Positions 1-13,397 of a stretch of 64,000 nt of DNA are shown piece by piece. How positions within the stretch are numbered: position 1 is the stretch's first letter; each line of letters opens with the position of its first letter. The notes beneath the pieces were generated by a model. It worked only from the letters and a program-made list of their open reading frames with translations. It did no database searches and was not told where the DNA came from. The stretch spans positions 213,023 to 277,022 of the forward strand of contig NW_019775576.1 of NCBI RefSeq assembly GCF_001039355.2, given 5' to 3'. Origin of the DNA: Lingula anatina. Taxonomy: Eukaryota; Brachiopoda; Lingulata; Lingulida; Lingulidae. The position numbers and the translations under genes were made by a program.

Positions 1-42
<42 letters not shown>

Positions 43-3000
43 ATTTGCCTTGTGACACATTTATAGTCAAATTGTTTTTGGAAATGACCCAGAACTTGTC
101 ATGTGAGAAAAAATCCTTGCTAGTTATTTTCAAATAGTTTTTGTGCATTATTTCGTTTTGTTTGCTTTTGCAATTTGACAAAACCAGTGCCAACCAGTTA
201 AAGACATTTCACAATGTAAGAATCATGACATGAATGTGTTGTTGAATTTATTGCCCTCTCCCCCTTGAAAGTTTTACTTTATTTTCCTTAGACCCTACCT
301 TTAAGTCATTTATGAACTTTTCATCTTTTCATTCACTTTTTTGGCTCTTTAATTGTTTATGCTTTGATCAAGTGTTTATTTGTATTGATCATTCAATTAA
401 GTAATCATGAGGACAAGCTTTGGACTTGACATTCTGGCACTATATATAAAAAGTACTTCAGAGTAGTTGTTGATTTCCATTCCAGTAAATACCAATTAAT
501 TTTCTGAAAAAAAATCCCTGTCAAGTCTTGTAAAGAATACACCATTGTTTTTAGGAGTCATGAGATATTAGATTGAATTACTGTAAACAGATATGGCATT
601 GAATTTGTCCACACAAACACGTGCCTGAAAGGAGTAGGCAAAAAATAAATAAATAAATGAAGTGTGATGATAATACATTTATTTGCACTGACTAGTAAGC
701 AAACACTGGAGGAGGAAGTTAAAACTTTGAAATAAATCATACTTAAAAAATTAATGAACTTTTACAACCAGGATATTTGCTAAGTAAATTCCACGAAATG
801 TTTGTTGTTTTGAATTCAGAATTAAAGGGGTCACTCGTGTTTGTCTGTTTACCAGAAGACGTTTCAAGGTTAGGAGTAAAGTGATTACACAGTTTAAAGC
901 TGCATAAGCATGTATAAACTGAGCTAGTGTAATCTGTGTTTTATGGGCTGAAGAAAGCAGCGAGAAACAGATATTCCAGTTTGTACTAGAAGGTAGGCAG
1001 TGGTCCAGGTATGTCCATACTAGTAGTATTGTGTAATATTATGGTATTTTTTGTTGAGTTAATATATTTCATTGCTTAACATACTAGGCTATAACCCATT
1101 GCAAATGTATTATTATATATTGTAATAATTATAAATTTGCTATGGCTAATGTCAGCAAGATGAATATTTATCCTAGATGCAAACAGTGAATTAAGAATTT
1201 AAATATTGGTGAAATATGGCATTTGGCATTTTTTCTTTTCTTTTGTTATGCTAAACCTCCAGAAATACCACATACCTGTAATTGTGTATTATTAAAATAA
1301 TTGGGGCAGTTAAGAAAAAATAAAGAGGTACAGTGTACATCTAATATGACACTGTGTATTGTGGTCTTCAGACCTGAGTACTGGTTACTAATGTCAACAA
1401 TCCTCATTGTTGTCCCATACGTATTTGGATAGGCTAAGAATAGATGAGCTTGGGCAACTCCCCAACTCACCTGAGCTACCTGTGGACACACCTGGGCGTG
1501 GAGCCACAGTGATTCACTCCTTTCTGTTGAGTTAATTGTAGCCAGTTCAATTACCTCAGTCTTGCCTGAATTGAGAGTGGGTTAGATATGATATGATAGG
1601 CCTGCAACTATCTGAATTTCCACTTTACTATAGAGAGGTAAGCTAAACTAAGGGAAGAACATTCAGAGTGCTAGGTATTTATACAAGTGAAATGTACACA
1701 TACAGTGTGTACTGGGGTGTATGGGATTGTACTAGACACAGGAGATGTTAGAAGGCAGGTATAAATTTCCAGCTTAATTTTGAGGCAGATATCAGTGTTA
1801 TGATAATCAAAATGTGTAAATTTAGTATTTATGATCATATGTATGATAAGAGAATAAGGTGACAAAGGAGGACAGTTGTCATAAAGTAGTGGAATTATCC
1901 TAATGAGAGGGAGTGGACATGGCCACTCTGTTCAGAAGCTACCATGACTATTAGTCTGATGTCCTAAACAGAGGGGATAGTGCATCTCTACTGTCTTGCA
2001 CTTACAGTGTTGGATTTTGTTCTTTCTTTAAATGAAGGAGATTTATGTAATGTAATAAAGATTACAAAGACAAGAACGGAGGAATAATTACATACCATAG
2101 GTGATGCAGAGCTGATAGTAATCAGTACTCAGTCTGTGCTCACTGTACTGCAGGGCTACACTGTAATATACACAGTATATGCTAGGACATTATTTATGGA
2201 CCTAATAGAGAGATTACATTCTAAAACTCTGTTAGTTTATCTGTGATGTAATAAAATAGATGCACTCTGTTAAATACAATATCTGTCTTGAATTGTGAAT
2301 ATCATGTTGTAGATCATAAGATGTAATAGAACTAGTATAGGCCATAATTCAGAATATCAGCAAAACAAAATATTTCATTTAGAAAAGCAGACAATAATGA
2401 AATCCATGTACATGTAGGTGATGATCTGGATTATTTTCTTAGCATAGCAAGGTTGAGTGTATGTGAGAGTCACTAACCAACAGGGGCTGTATTTACCTGC
2501 TGGATGTACCAACAGAAGAAGAAAGTTCAATACTGAATAGAGTGATTGAAATTTAAATTGTTCTGTAAAGCAGAAGCACATGATTAGAAATGACTTTTGT
2601 ATGTAATTCCCCTTCAGTTGGAGGTACTCATACTTGATATTCTCTTTTGAAAGTTGCATGACTTCGTACATATGGTTAAAGATAAGCGTACCTGTGTGTA
2701 GATTGGGTTGGCAAAGAAAGTACAGGAACTGCAACTCTATAAGATTTTCTCTCAAATATTTTGTAGAACTAAGTTATACTGCAAAATGTCTTTGAAAGTT
2801 GGTTGGCTATGTGTCAGAAGTCAAAAAGTAAAGTGTTGAATGTGTCTGGCAGTGATACAACTTGAAAAATGAAAAAAAAAAAGAAAAAAAAAACATTGGG
2901 AAAGTAGGGTGTTTGAAAAATTCAAGTAATTAACATAGTAGCTACCTTCTTTATTATCCTGAATCTGGAATGTGCTGCAAAAATTGTATCAATTATACAT

Positions 3001-3749
3001 ATTGTCAAAAAAACTGGCAGTAAATTACCACACTCAGTCTTGTGGGATAGGTACTATAACAGTTAAAAAAAGGAAAAAGACCCAATATTGGTCTTACTGC
3101 TAAGGCCTAACTTGTATAAGACAGTGAAGTATATACTCCTATCTCATAAAAGGGAAAAAAGCTAATCATTCTCTTCAAACAGGTAGTGTATTTTAGTGCA
3201 CATTTACAGATGTATCCCAAACTTAAATAGATATAGAAATGTGACCTAAAGTTCCTTAGTGGAATAGACCACAGGTATTACAATTCAAAACAGGTAGCAT
3301 GTTTATTCTACAGGTGTTGTGCTTTACATAACAGCATTGTTATGGGTCAAAAGATAGGAATGTGCTCTAAAGCTAGTCTAATAGGAAGATTTACATGTAT
3401 GTTCCACATATTCTGGAAGGTATTACAAATCTTTTTGCTGTCCCATATACTAACTAAGTAAAAGTATTTCCTGGTATTTTTCATTACTTTATTGTATGTG
3501 ACTGAATCACATGCATATGAAGTGCAGGCAATGAATGTTACCTGTTGCAGAATTTTCAAAATTTTTATGGAAATGAAAATCCCAAAAAAGGATGGAAAAA
3601 TTGAGGTTACTATTTTGATTGGGCAAAACTGTGACAGTGATAATAATTTTCCCAATGGACTTAGTTCAAAGACTGAAAGAAAAAGAAAAACAAGGTATTA
3701 ACAGCCTTTTAGATTCTCTGTAAAACACAGCTTAGTTGGCTAAGTCTAA
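1..3749. other. Non-coding stretch opening with a poly-T run
   Basis: The window opens with 38 T residues. The remainder is AT-rich sequence with only short ORFs, none of which shows a recognisable domain or a good pair of splice sites in frame. It may be intron of the Spire gene, whose upstream exons must lie to the left, or intergenic DNA. I see no RNA gene here. Confidence 0.5.
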
Positions 3750-3964
3750 CACCCCATTCTCATAGATTAGATCGACCTACATTGGATCGACCTAACTCCC
3801 TGGGTGTTCACGCTAAATAGCTGTCAGCCGGGCGGACACGAAAGTTAATTACCCCTTAAAGCTTGTAGTAGGCGGGGACAGACACTTACGGGGGATTATC
3901 TGACAGTAATCTAGTGAGACTCCCCGCGGTGATAGATCGATCTAAAAGTTGTGAGAACAGAGCC
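3750..3964. mobile_element. Harbinger-like MITE, copy 1
   Basis: A 215-bp element with imperfect terminal inverted repeats whose inner part carries GATCGACC on the left and GATCGATC on the right. It is flanked by TAA on both sides (3747-3749 and 3965-3967). Two further copies lie at 9987-10201 and 38167-38382, sharing the internal core CTGTCAGCC and the stretch AGTTAATTACCCC. The 3-bp TAA/TTA target duplications are typical of PIF/Harbinger. No transposase is encoded. Confidence 0.7.
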
Positions 3965-6166
3965 TAAGTAGCCAGGCTAAACTTTTAGCTCAAAAACTGA
4001 CTTCGGATTTTACCAAACCCCAAGTTCCATAAAGCGTGACAAGGGTGACAGTGGAATTTATTGCTGTTTGGCAGACAGTACAGTTTACTGTTCTCTGGTG
4101 ACATTGTGAAGAGCCCCGGAGATATTATCAGTATTATTATTGTAGATTAAGAGGTCTGATATACTAAGCTTAGGGGAAAGGAGAGATGATGGCCGGTTGT
4201 CTTCCATATATAGTGCTATGAACATATACAAACAGTGGAATCCATACAGTAGGTCCCAGGTAAATAGATATGAGACGTGTTGTTTACTGAAAGCAGTGGA
4301 TATTTATGATAAGATAAATACTATAATTTCTCTCAAATTTCATGTATTTTTTCTAAGATTTATGATATGAAGATCTAAAGTATCGATTTGTCACTCTGTT
4401 ACTAAGTTCCCTGTACAGAATATCTGCATTGATTTTTTTAAATTAAGAGCATGCATTGGTTTTTAGACATACAGCTGATTACTTGAAGATTAAATATAAA
4501 TGAATTAGTAAAAGTTTTAATTTCATAACAAAAGCATATAGATGTGATCACAGTTTGATAGGTACTGGTACTCAGATATTGTGTAATATGAAGATACTAC
4601 GAGTACAATTTTGTAATATATTGTAGTTTTATACAACCTATGTAAGAAAATAGCTTTTTCTTGAGAGGTTGAAATGGATACATTTTATGTTAGATTGCGA
4701 GTGGCTAATGTTCTACCAGGACTGAAGTATAGGCAATGGCCTCTACCCCCTCCCCCCCTCCACGCCTGGTAGAATTTAAATCTCTTTTTCTTGACATTGT
4801 AAGTTATATGTGCCTTGTGTCGAAATGGCCCTTCCCGATTATCATCTGCACGCTGGTGATAATACTGTTGTATAATGTATTAAAATTTTGCTTGGAGGAA
4901 TGTGAGGTTATCTGACTGTGTAGATTCTGTAGTTAACTGGGGGTTGGCAGGGAAGGGAGAGAGGAGTGGAGAGGGGGGACTGGTTTACTTGCCATCTTGA
5001 TAATTAAATTTGTCCCTTTAAAAAGTTTATATATGGCTGTTTTGATTACTTTGATTACTTCAATTTTAAAACATATTCTAAACATATGCTCCAGTGAGTT
5101 GAATTTTGTTCCTTTCTCTCCTCCTCTCCCCCCCACTAATTTATTAAGGTACATGTCTCAGGTGAAACAAGATGCAGACATAACCACGCAGCTAGGCATT
5201 GTATTAATAAGGATGATGAAGATCTTGATGAAGATTATGTGAAGTGGCACGACTGAATATGTAATAGACAACTGACATTAAGAGATTGAAGCTGGTGAAA
5301 TGCCTCCATAAGATAAAATATGTAGGACTGCACTCTTTCACTGCCATTTTTGATGGTATAGTTCTAATATGGTGAGATGTTAAGACTTCAAATTTGAACA
5401 CAAATTTTCAAAAAGGTGAAGAATTAGATGTTTTAAGGGAGAGGATTTTGGCTGGGAATGAATGCCAATGATCTCTAATGGTTGGAGTTCAGGCTTCAGA
5501 TTTGAAATAGAAGTTTTCAATCAGGTGAATTGTTACATTATTATTTGTAGGAAAAGGTATTGATTAAGATGCAAGTTTCATTTAAATGAATGAATGTAGG
5601 TTCTTATTCATCGATTCATCATGTGAAATATGTTTTAATATGGTCAAGAAGGAGGTGAGGTGCATTAGAGGGTGATTAAAAAAGCAGAATGTTTTAGTTG
5701 TCACAACAGGTATATTTGTACCATATACTTATGATTGCAGGGTTTTGATTAATTTGATTTAATTTGGTTTTGTTTAGACTGAATGGTTTTTACTGAAAAA
5801 ATAAAAGAGAAAAAGGAAAAGGACAGTAAATTTTAGGTTATTTTTCTACGTAACTAAAGGCACTTTCATTATGCAGAAAATAAGTTCTTTTCATTTCACA
5901 TTTTTTATGATTATTGTCTTCCTTTACCCATTTTCAGGTTGAATGAAGGCTATTTTCAAGCAAAATTCCTTATGTGATATTCATTTTGGATTATTATATT
6001 TGACCATATTGTATATGTGTAAAGACCAACAGAAGACGTGACGCTACAGCAGCTCCAAATATGATAATACTGAGTTGGCAGTGGTAAACAAAAAGGAAAT
6101 ACGCCACGTACAGTAAGGATAACAAAAAATTCAGAGCAAAGAAAGAGAGTATAGAAACTTGTAATC
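3965..6166. other. Non-coding stretch
   Basis: AT-rich sequence with no supported gene. A short acidic open stretch near 5200-5255 (Asp/Glu-rich, ending in a stop) and a purine-rich ORF at 3492-3701 were examined and not accepted as exons. Confidence 0.4.
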
Positions 6167-6556
6167 ATGAAGCTGACAGAGAAAGACATACATGATCTTG
6201 CTTCTGAGGGAGTCCATGAGCCTCCGCAAAATATCGAGCTTTTCGATATCGTCACTGCGCACTTTCACCCGGACATTATCAAAGGCCCACTGGGAAAAAA
6301 CCTCAAGATGGTTTGCAAGGAGCTCAATGTCTCCTTTGATTTGGATGTAACTTATCATACTGATGGACCAAAAGAATTTTTCATTCACGGACCTTTTCAG
6401 GATATTGTGAAGTCATACCAGATTTTGTGCATGATGCACGGACATTTGCTCAAACGCAACGAAAAACAGAGCAAGCATGAAAAGGTTGTTCCCGTAGAAC
6501 ACAGCCGATTGGGAACGCCAGCTGGCAAGAAAATACATCATTGTAAGAGAGGATAA
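6167..6556 (+). CDS. Intronless 129-aa protein with a KH-like domain
   Basis: A complete ORF from ATG to TAA with higher GC and more even codon use than its surroundings. Residues ~32-95 look like an atypical KH fold: the GxxG-like loop GPLGKN is followed by an amphipathic helix (LKMVCKELNV), a beta strand (FDLDVTYH), a second strand (KEFFIHG) and a helix (IVKSYQILCMMHG). The C-terminus is Lys/His/Arg-rich, which fits nucleic-acid binding. KH domains bind single-stranded RNA; small proteins with a single atypical KH, such as the DPPA5/OOEP group, have a similar size, but that comparison is from memory of the fold. No introns or typical acceptor precede the ATG, so it could be a retrogene nested upstream of, or within, Spire. 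The family is not firmly recognised. Confidence 0.5.
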   Translation: MKLTEKDIHDLASEGVHEPPQNIELFDIVTAHFHPDIIKGPLGKNLKMVCKELNVSFDLDVTYHTDGPKEFFIHGPFQDIVKSYQILCMMHGHLLKRNEKQSKHEKVVPVEHSRLGTPAGKKIHHCKRG

Positions 6557-6686
6557 GTAATAGGCTGGTTTAGGGAAAGTAGTGTAGAAGGGCTGTACTA
6601 ATGTTTCTCTAAAACTTTTTTTGTATCATTTGGCAAATTTCGAATTTCGACTGAAAAATTGGTGATGGCAGTGGCGGCAGTTGTCT

Positions 6687-6689
<3 letters not shown>

Positions 6690-6734
<45 letters not shown>
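6690..6734. repeat. (CT)n microsatellite
   Basis: About 22 uninterrupted CT units, directly 3' of the KH-like ORF. Confidence 0.95.
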
Positions 6735-6737
<3 letters not shown>

Positions 6738-8503
6738 AAAAACGAGGAAGAAACCAAAAATTAAGATCCTGTAAACAATTTATTAACGGACCAATCCTTG
6801 AGGAAATGGATCAGTTTTAAATTTTGTTTTGATAGCTTCCTTGTAAATGCCAATGCAACATTATATACACAAGGCATTAACATATTTCATGGTTGCCATC
6901 CTTAAAAATACATCTAAATCTAAATGTGGGTATGAATTCTTCAAAATAGTGGAAAATCACACAAAATGGATGATAATATTCGTAATGATCACTGACCGTG
7001 ACCCATTTCAATGATTGATAGCTTTTCAGTGTCTGGAGACAGAAAAGTAGACTTACAACTTTTCTCAGTGTGTTTTTTAAAATAACCAAGAGAACACTTT
7101 TGACAGTTTTTAAGATAACCAAAAGAACATTTTTGACAGTTCTTGAAATTTTTCAATGCTTAAAGTTTACAAACAGGAAGAAATTTGACCATCTGTATTG
7201 AATTTGACTTAGAAAAAAGGAAAAATGCAACAAAGAATGACAGTGATTTAAAAATGAAATGGAAAATATGTTTCTCCCCTTGAAATTGTTCTACTCTGCA
7301 ATTTATGTCACAGTTCACTGAGGATGAACTAATAAAGGTCAAAAAGGGCCACATGAAACATGAACCAATGTTCTCCCCCAAAAATCTCTCATCCAAGAAT
7401 GTTACTGACTTTTGTGAAAAACAACCTTTACAGTGTATGGAAAAAAACCATTTGTTAATGTATTTTGTCTAGCAATAGTGTCCAATCTTAGTATTATGAA
7501 AAAAATTGATACTAATTAATGAATTAATGAATAAAGAAAAAGGATAATTAATGATATACAAATTAATTAAGTTTAATATAAGTTTATGATTGATTTTTAA
7601 AATAAATAAGAATGTGTGAGCTGTGGTTTATTTTCCATATTTTTGGTTTTATTGAAATAATTATATTATTTTTTCCAAATCAATGGAAGATTGGCCATTG
7701 ATAATCAAATATATTTTTCTCTCATTAATAAAATGTCATGAGGTTACAAAGTTTATATTGATATTATGATACCAGTTAAAGCGAAGTAGATGCTCAGATT
7801 TGTGCACAGATGCATGAATTGGACTTGGATGCCCTTTGCTTTGTTCTGAATTTTCCACTCGAAAGATTGCCACATCCAGATGAATACTCACCAACTGTGT
7901 AAAGGTGTTTTGTTGCAAAACAAACCCCCAAAATAAATATGTCAGTTTTGATAAAGGTGACCCTGACCTTCACTAGAGAGTTGCAAGTCACTGATGGCAC
8001 CATTGCCCTTTTCAACAGAAAGAACTGACCTTGGTCGTCTTTATTATCTGATTGATCTCTGCCCTCGAGACAAATGATAATTTCTCCTAATTTTGAAGCA
8101 GGATGTTTTTCTTAACAAATGAGTGATTGGTCAGTAGAAAAGTAAGTTCCAAATGACTGCTTGAACAAATATTTGAAGGGCAATGAAAGAAAGAGAAAAA
8201 ACAAAACAAAACGAAAAAAAAAAAAAAATTCAGTTGACTATTCCAACTACTGATAAAAGGGAACACAGAGTACAAAATTATGGAATTAATTTTCTTAAAC
8301 ATTACCATGGCTAAGGTCCAAAAGAACTTAAAAAAAAGTAAAAACGTTTGGTTTTATTGTATTGTTTTGATTAGATAAGTGATAGATTGACTTACAATAA
8401 TAATTTGACATATATTTACAGTTTTATCTTCAGAAAGTAGATTATTCTGGCACAAGTCCATGCCTAATGAATGGACTTTGAGTGTGCTCTTCACAGTGTG
8501 TAA
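6735..8503. other. Non-coding stretch
   Basis: AT-rich, with scattered TGACCTTGACC-type words (for example near 7970). No exon or RNA gene is supported. Confidence 0.4.
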
Positions 8504-8666
8504 CAGGGGCAGATCCAGAGATATTTTCTGACAGTCTTCCATATTATATTTGTTGATCCTTCTTCCATCTTTTGACCGTCTTCCGACAGAAAAAAAATAG
8601 ATAATGTAAACTTGAAAATCTGACCGTCTTCCGGAAGACCCAGAAGACTGCCTAAATCTGCCCCTG
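8504..8666. mobile_element. hAT-like MITE
   Basis: A 163-bp element with 15-bp terminal inverted repeats, CAGGGGCAGATCCAG on the left and CTAAATCTGCCCCTG on the right (two mismatches). CAGGGGCGGATCCAG-type ends are common among hAT elements. The body contains internally repeated GACCGTCTTCC words. It has no coding capacity. Confidence 0.7.
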
Positions 8667-9073
8667 TGCAATACAAATAAAGTTGAATTATTGACTTAAA
8701 ATTTGTTGTTTTATCATATAATGGTAAAAACTTGAAAATTTTGTCACTTAAAAATTAGTTAATATCTTAAAATACCTGGAACTGACTTGGCCATATTAGG
8801 TGACAAGCTTTTCAAAATTATCTGGAGGCCCATTTTCAAGTTTGATGAAATTTTCAAAGTTGAAAAAATTACTTTGGCAGAGAATTGTCTTCTGACAAAA
8901 TATTCAAGATTGACTAAATTTCCAAGTTTTTACCATAAAATTTGTTCTTAGTAATAATTTATAATTATTTTTATATATACAGGTGACGGTATACATTTTA
9001 TTTTCAATTTGTGTTATAAAAGTGATACTAATGATGTTAAATGTATAATAATAATTTTTATTGCTTTTTGTAG

Positions 9074-12000
9074 TGGAAACGTCCAGAACAACAGTGTCAG
9101 AATCTGACTGCAGCCCAGCCCCTACACGTAGACTAATTAAGGCTGATCTCTCCCTTCTGATCACTAGTTCTGTAGAGGTGAGTTTTTTGTACGTTAATTA
9201 TAAATGCATGTGCATGTTTGCCCACACATACATGTGCACAGACATTCATGCACACACGATCATATAGTAGAATAAGCATGCTGGCACACACAATTGCACA
9301 CACAGAGGAATTGACCAGCACACACGAATACACATATACACAGACAAATACATTGAATTTCATCTTTCTCTCTCTCTTTCTACATGCACTCAGGCATACA
9401 TGTGTGGGGGCCTGCAACACACAATTTTGTGGAAAATTGACCAATGATCAAGCTTAATGTTATTTAGATTTTTGGAGTTAATATTTTACACCCACCCTTG
9501 AAATTGCGCATTCCATCTTTACATTCAGCTTGACAGGAATAATGTTGGTCTATAGATATGTATAAATATATCACAGGTGTCCTTAAGAGTTTTCGTATCA
9601 GGTGATAAACCCATTATTATTCAAGTCTGAAGCACCTGATACCATTAAATCTGTAACAAAATGGGGTCTTAATACCTTTCCCTTTAAAATGGGCTTCATT
9701 GAGATGCATAGCTTGTGTTTAGCAACAAACTTAGCAACAGGGACCAGTTTCAGAAAATAACTGTTGGACTGATAGTCAGTCTACACTATGGTATTCTTTA
9801 GACTACTTCCAGTTAGGCTTCATCAGTTACTGTAACAGTTATGCTGTAGTAGACCAATAGACTAACTTTTAATCTAAAACATTTCTTTCTTGACAGAGTT
9901 ATAGAAATGCTGCAATATTTCTGAAGGATGGACTCGTACTCATATTATCCTATTTCAAAGTGAATAAAATACATGTCTGGCATTTAGACCCCATTTCCAG
10001 AGATAAGATCGATCTACTTTAGATCGACCTAACTCCCTGGGGGTTCACGCTGAATAGCTGTCAGCCAGGCGGACATGAAAGTTAATTACCCCCTTACAGC
10101 TTGTAGTAGGCGGGCCAGACATTTAAGCCGGATTATCTGACAGTAATCTAGTGAGACTCCCCACGGGGATAGATCGGTCTAAAAGCTCTGGGAATACAGC
10201 CTTAGATGAGCCTTAGGTCTGCCAACAAGAGATGAGACTCAAGGTTTCCATGTTGGGCAGTTTAAAACACTTGAAAATCATTATCATGATCTTGACAGTA
10301 GTCCAAATGTAATAAAATGCTTAATGCATTATTTAATGGGATTCCTTGTCAGGAATGCTGTGGTCATTAGTGTCAAGTTTGGATGGACATTATGTAGGTT
10401 GATTTGAGGTGTCTGGCTTTTGATTGATGTGGAGATGACTATGGTTGTGTTTACATTGAGGACAGGTCAGCCCTTCTTGGTAAAACACTTCTTTGCAAAC
10501 TGTCTGATAAGCTAAGCTTGACACAGCTTTTTATTTTGCTCAAGTAAAGTAAAAGTGTTCTGAAATGCAAAGTTATTGATTAAAAGTTTCTGAATTGGGC
10601 TATGAATAAATTTAAAGTAATTATCAGTAAAGACTACTGAAACTATAAACATATTTTATAAATGATCCCTTTGAACAAATTTTGGAAATGTAACCTTGCA
10701 AACAGTGAAGTCATGATAGCAAAGTAACTGTTTCAGTGACCTTGACAATGAACTTCTTCTTCTTCGACTTCTTCTTCTTCTGCACCCCTCGGTAATGTCA
10801 TGAGCAAGGCAATCAACTTCTAATGACCTTTTAATGAACTTGATGTAACCTTGACCTAGCTTGAATAACATCTTTCATTTTACTTCACAGGATGAAGTAG
10901 ATGATGAAGACAACGACACTGGATATGATGGCAGCGAGAAAAAATTCTCTAGTCTTAACAGCTCTCAAATGATGCCATGGCAAAAAACAGGTTGGTGAAC
11001 TTAAAAATACACTACACAGGCATGTTGAAATGATATAATTGAATGGAATGTTACTTAAATCATTGTATATAATTAAATAGGTCTAACAACTCATAAAAGG
11101 ATAAAGATATTATTTGATTGCCATTGTTTTTTCTTCAAGTTGCTCTAGACCTTGCAGTCCAATCAGCCAATGATGTTCCAGAAAGACGTCACAGTATCAG
11201 TGTATGCGAGAGCCCCGGGGCCTTGGCTAAGGTACTGCCCCTGGGCCAAGACCTCTCTCCCATCCCTGCACCCCTCCAGACCAACCAGGACACAATTGTA
11301 AGTGACCCTGACCTTTTAGTTGACATTGACCTTTTGAGTGACCTTGACCTCTCAAGTGCTAGCCAAGAAGGTGATGGGTTTGATGCTATTTCTTTGCCTA
11401 CTACTAAATCTCTGGATTCTCTGCGCCGTGAAAGCGTGTGCGCCTGTCGGCAGAGTTGGACTAACTGCATGAGAGGATGTGACTGGTTTCCTAATGCGTT
11501 ACCAGTGAGTAGCTTTCTTGCTTTGTGATAAGCTCTCTTGCTAGCATACAAATCTTTTGTCAAAGGCTTTTGTAATAGCTTCTTTTCCAGCCTAGACACT
11601 GTCAGTATAATATTTTAGCATAAATGTGCAATGGGTTTCCTTGTCCTAATTTGTAGCAGCTGCCATATGTCTGGCCAGAATTATGCCAAAATTATTTGTC
11701 ATTGACTATAATACTAACAGATCTTTGCTGAATAGTGTTCATTTTTTTCTTCCAAAATTAAATCCTTCTGACAAAAAACAAATAAACAAAAAATGTATGC
11801 TAGTTTGAGTTTATCTTAGATTTGCTTCAACTCTAGCTATCTTAATCTAATCACACTCAAACTTCGGTATTCTTTTAGATTAAATGTAACAAATATACTG
11901 CTGAAGCACTTCGCTGAGGTACATTCATTCAAGTGCTCTCTGCACTTAATACTATTTACTAACTATACTCTCAATGCAGTTATGGCTTCATACTTGTTCT

Positions 12001-13364
12001 CAAAACACATCTATTATGAGAGAAGAGTTTCATTAGCTCTGTATGTATCAATTTAAATTATTGTTTTTCTTTTTATCAAGAGCTTATAAAATATGTAGGT
12101 ATTACCTCCAATATTTCTGTGACTGTCAGTCACCATCATCAGGGAGTAAATGACTAGGGTCATTTCACCTGGAATGAAAATCCAAGTCAATTGCCCCTAA
12201 TCAAAGACAAAGAAATAGAAAGGAAGAAGATTGAAAAAGACCTGTTAGCTTGTGGATATCCAAAATGGGCACTAAAACAAGGGGAAAAAAGAGGCAAGAA
12301 CAGACATGACAAAGGAAAGGATGCAATGGGTCCCGCTGGGGATGGAAAGCAAAGCGTAGTATTACCATATTGCAAAGGTCTGTCAGAAAAACTTACTCGG
12401 ATTTACAAGAAATATAACATATGTAACAGTTACAACACAAGGCCAGTGATTAGGGGCAATTGACCTGGATTTTCATTCCAGGTGAAATGACCCTTGTCAT
12501 TTACTCCCTGATGATGGTGACTGACAGTCACAGAAATATTGGAGGTAATACCTACATATTTTATAAGCTCTTGATAAAAAGAAAAACAATAATTTAAATT
12601 GATACATCTATTAACAATTTGTGAGATGGGTTTACCTTTGTGTAATAATATGCTCACTGATGCCAGAGATAACAGATGTCTGTTTGCAAATTAGTAGTGT
12701 ATAATAGTTTCTCAGAAGAGTTTTCCTCACGTTAATTTAGAAAAAATACCACCATCTTTTAGAAAAGGGTAGAGGCTGGTGGTGAAAAATTTCAAGGTCA
12801 CATCTTTTAATGCAGCTCCTTACAAATTCTTCAGGAGCAAGTTTCACAAAAATTACCATTCTGTAGCCTGAAATTGGAGTAAATATGTGGACAAAAATGT
12901 GATCTACTTCAAATTGTTCAAGTTAAATCCATAGAAGTTCACTTAAATAAAGCCAGCATTGGTCTGAACACAAGTTATCTCACCCAACAAATGCTTACAT
13001 TCACTGTCACAACTAACATCATTGTCACAATGTCTCACCCAGAACATTGCCATTGCAGGTCCCCAATCCCATGGAATGTCTGTCACTGAGGATAGATGAA
13101 GTAATGCACATCAGGAGTGTGTTGACCAAGGCAGAACTGGAGTGTCTGTACGGGACTGATATGGACATGTATAACCAGGTGTCCAAGGGGAAGGTGAGTG
13201 ATGATGTATGTGTGCACGCACATGCGTGTCTATGTGAACACAGGCATGCGCTCCCCTAGGTCTGCAACTAGCTGAGACCACAGAGAATCTCTATCTCTTT
13301 ATTAAGGTTTAGAATTGAAGTCACTGACGAAAAACTTAAAATTACAAGCACCTGGGCGTGCATG

Positions 13365-13397
<33 letters not shown>

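Larger units (their letters stand above)
12043..12606. mobile_element. Penelope-like retroelement fragment between inverted repeats
   Basis: Two arms of about 160 bp (12043-12203 and 12447-12606) are nearly perfect reverse complements and flank 243 bp of coding-type sequence. The + strand of that spacer encodes a peptide with GYPKWALK and VVLPYCKGLSEKLTRI, followed by IYKKYNI and NTRP. This matches the conserved tail of the Penelope-like reverse transcriptase (pattern VVxPYxKGLSExLxRI). Penelope copies are known to carry LTR-like repeats in direct or inverted orientation, many with hammerhead ribozymes, and both arms here hold one. The element lies in a Spire intron, is deeply truncated and cannot be autonomous. 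Confidence 0.85.

Noticed and set aside
3492-3701. Lys-rich ORF with a possible acceptor and a GTATTA donor
   Set aside because: No similarity to Spire or any domain, and composition resembles the AT-rich background.
5200-5255. Acidic open stretch (DDEDLDEDY) as a possible Spire exon
   Set aside because: Ends in an in-frame stop and has a poor acceptor; no partner exon found.
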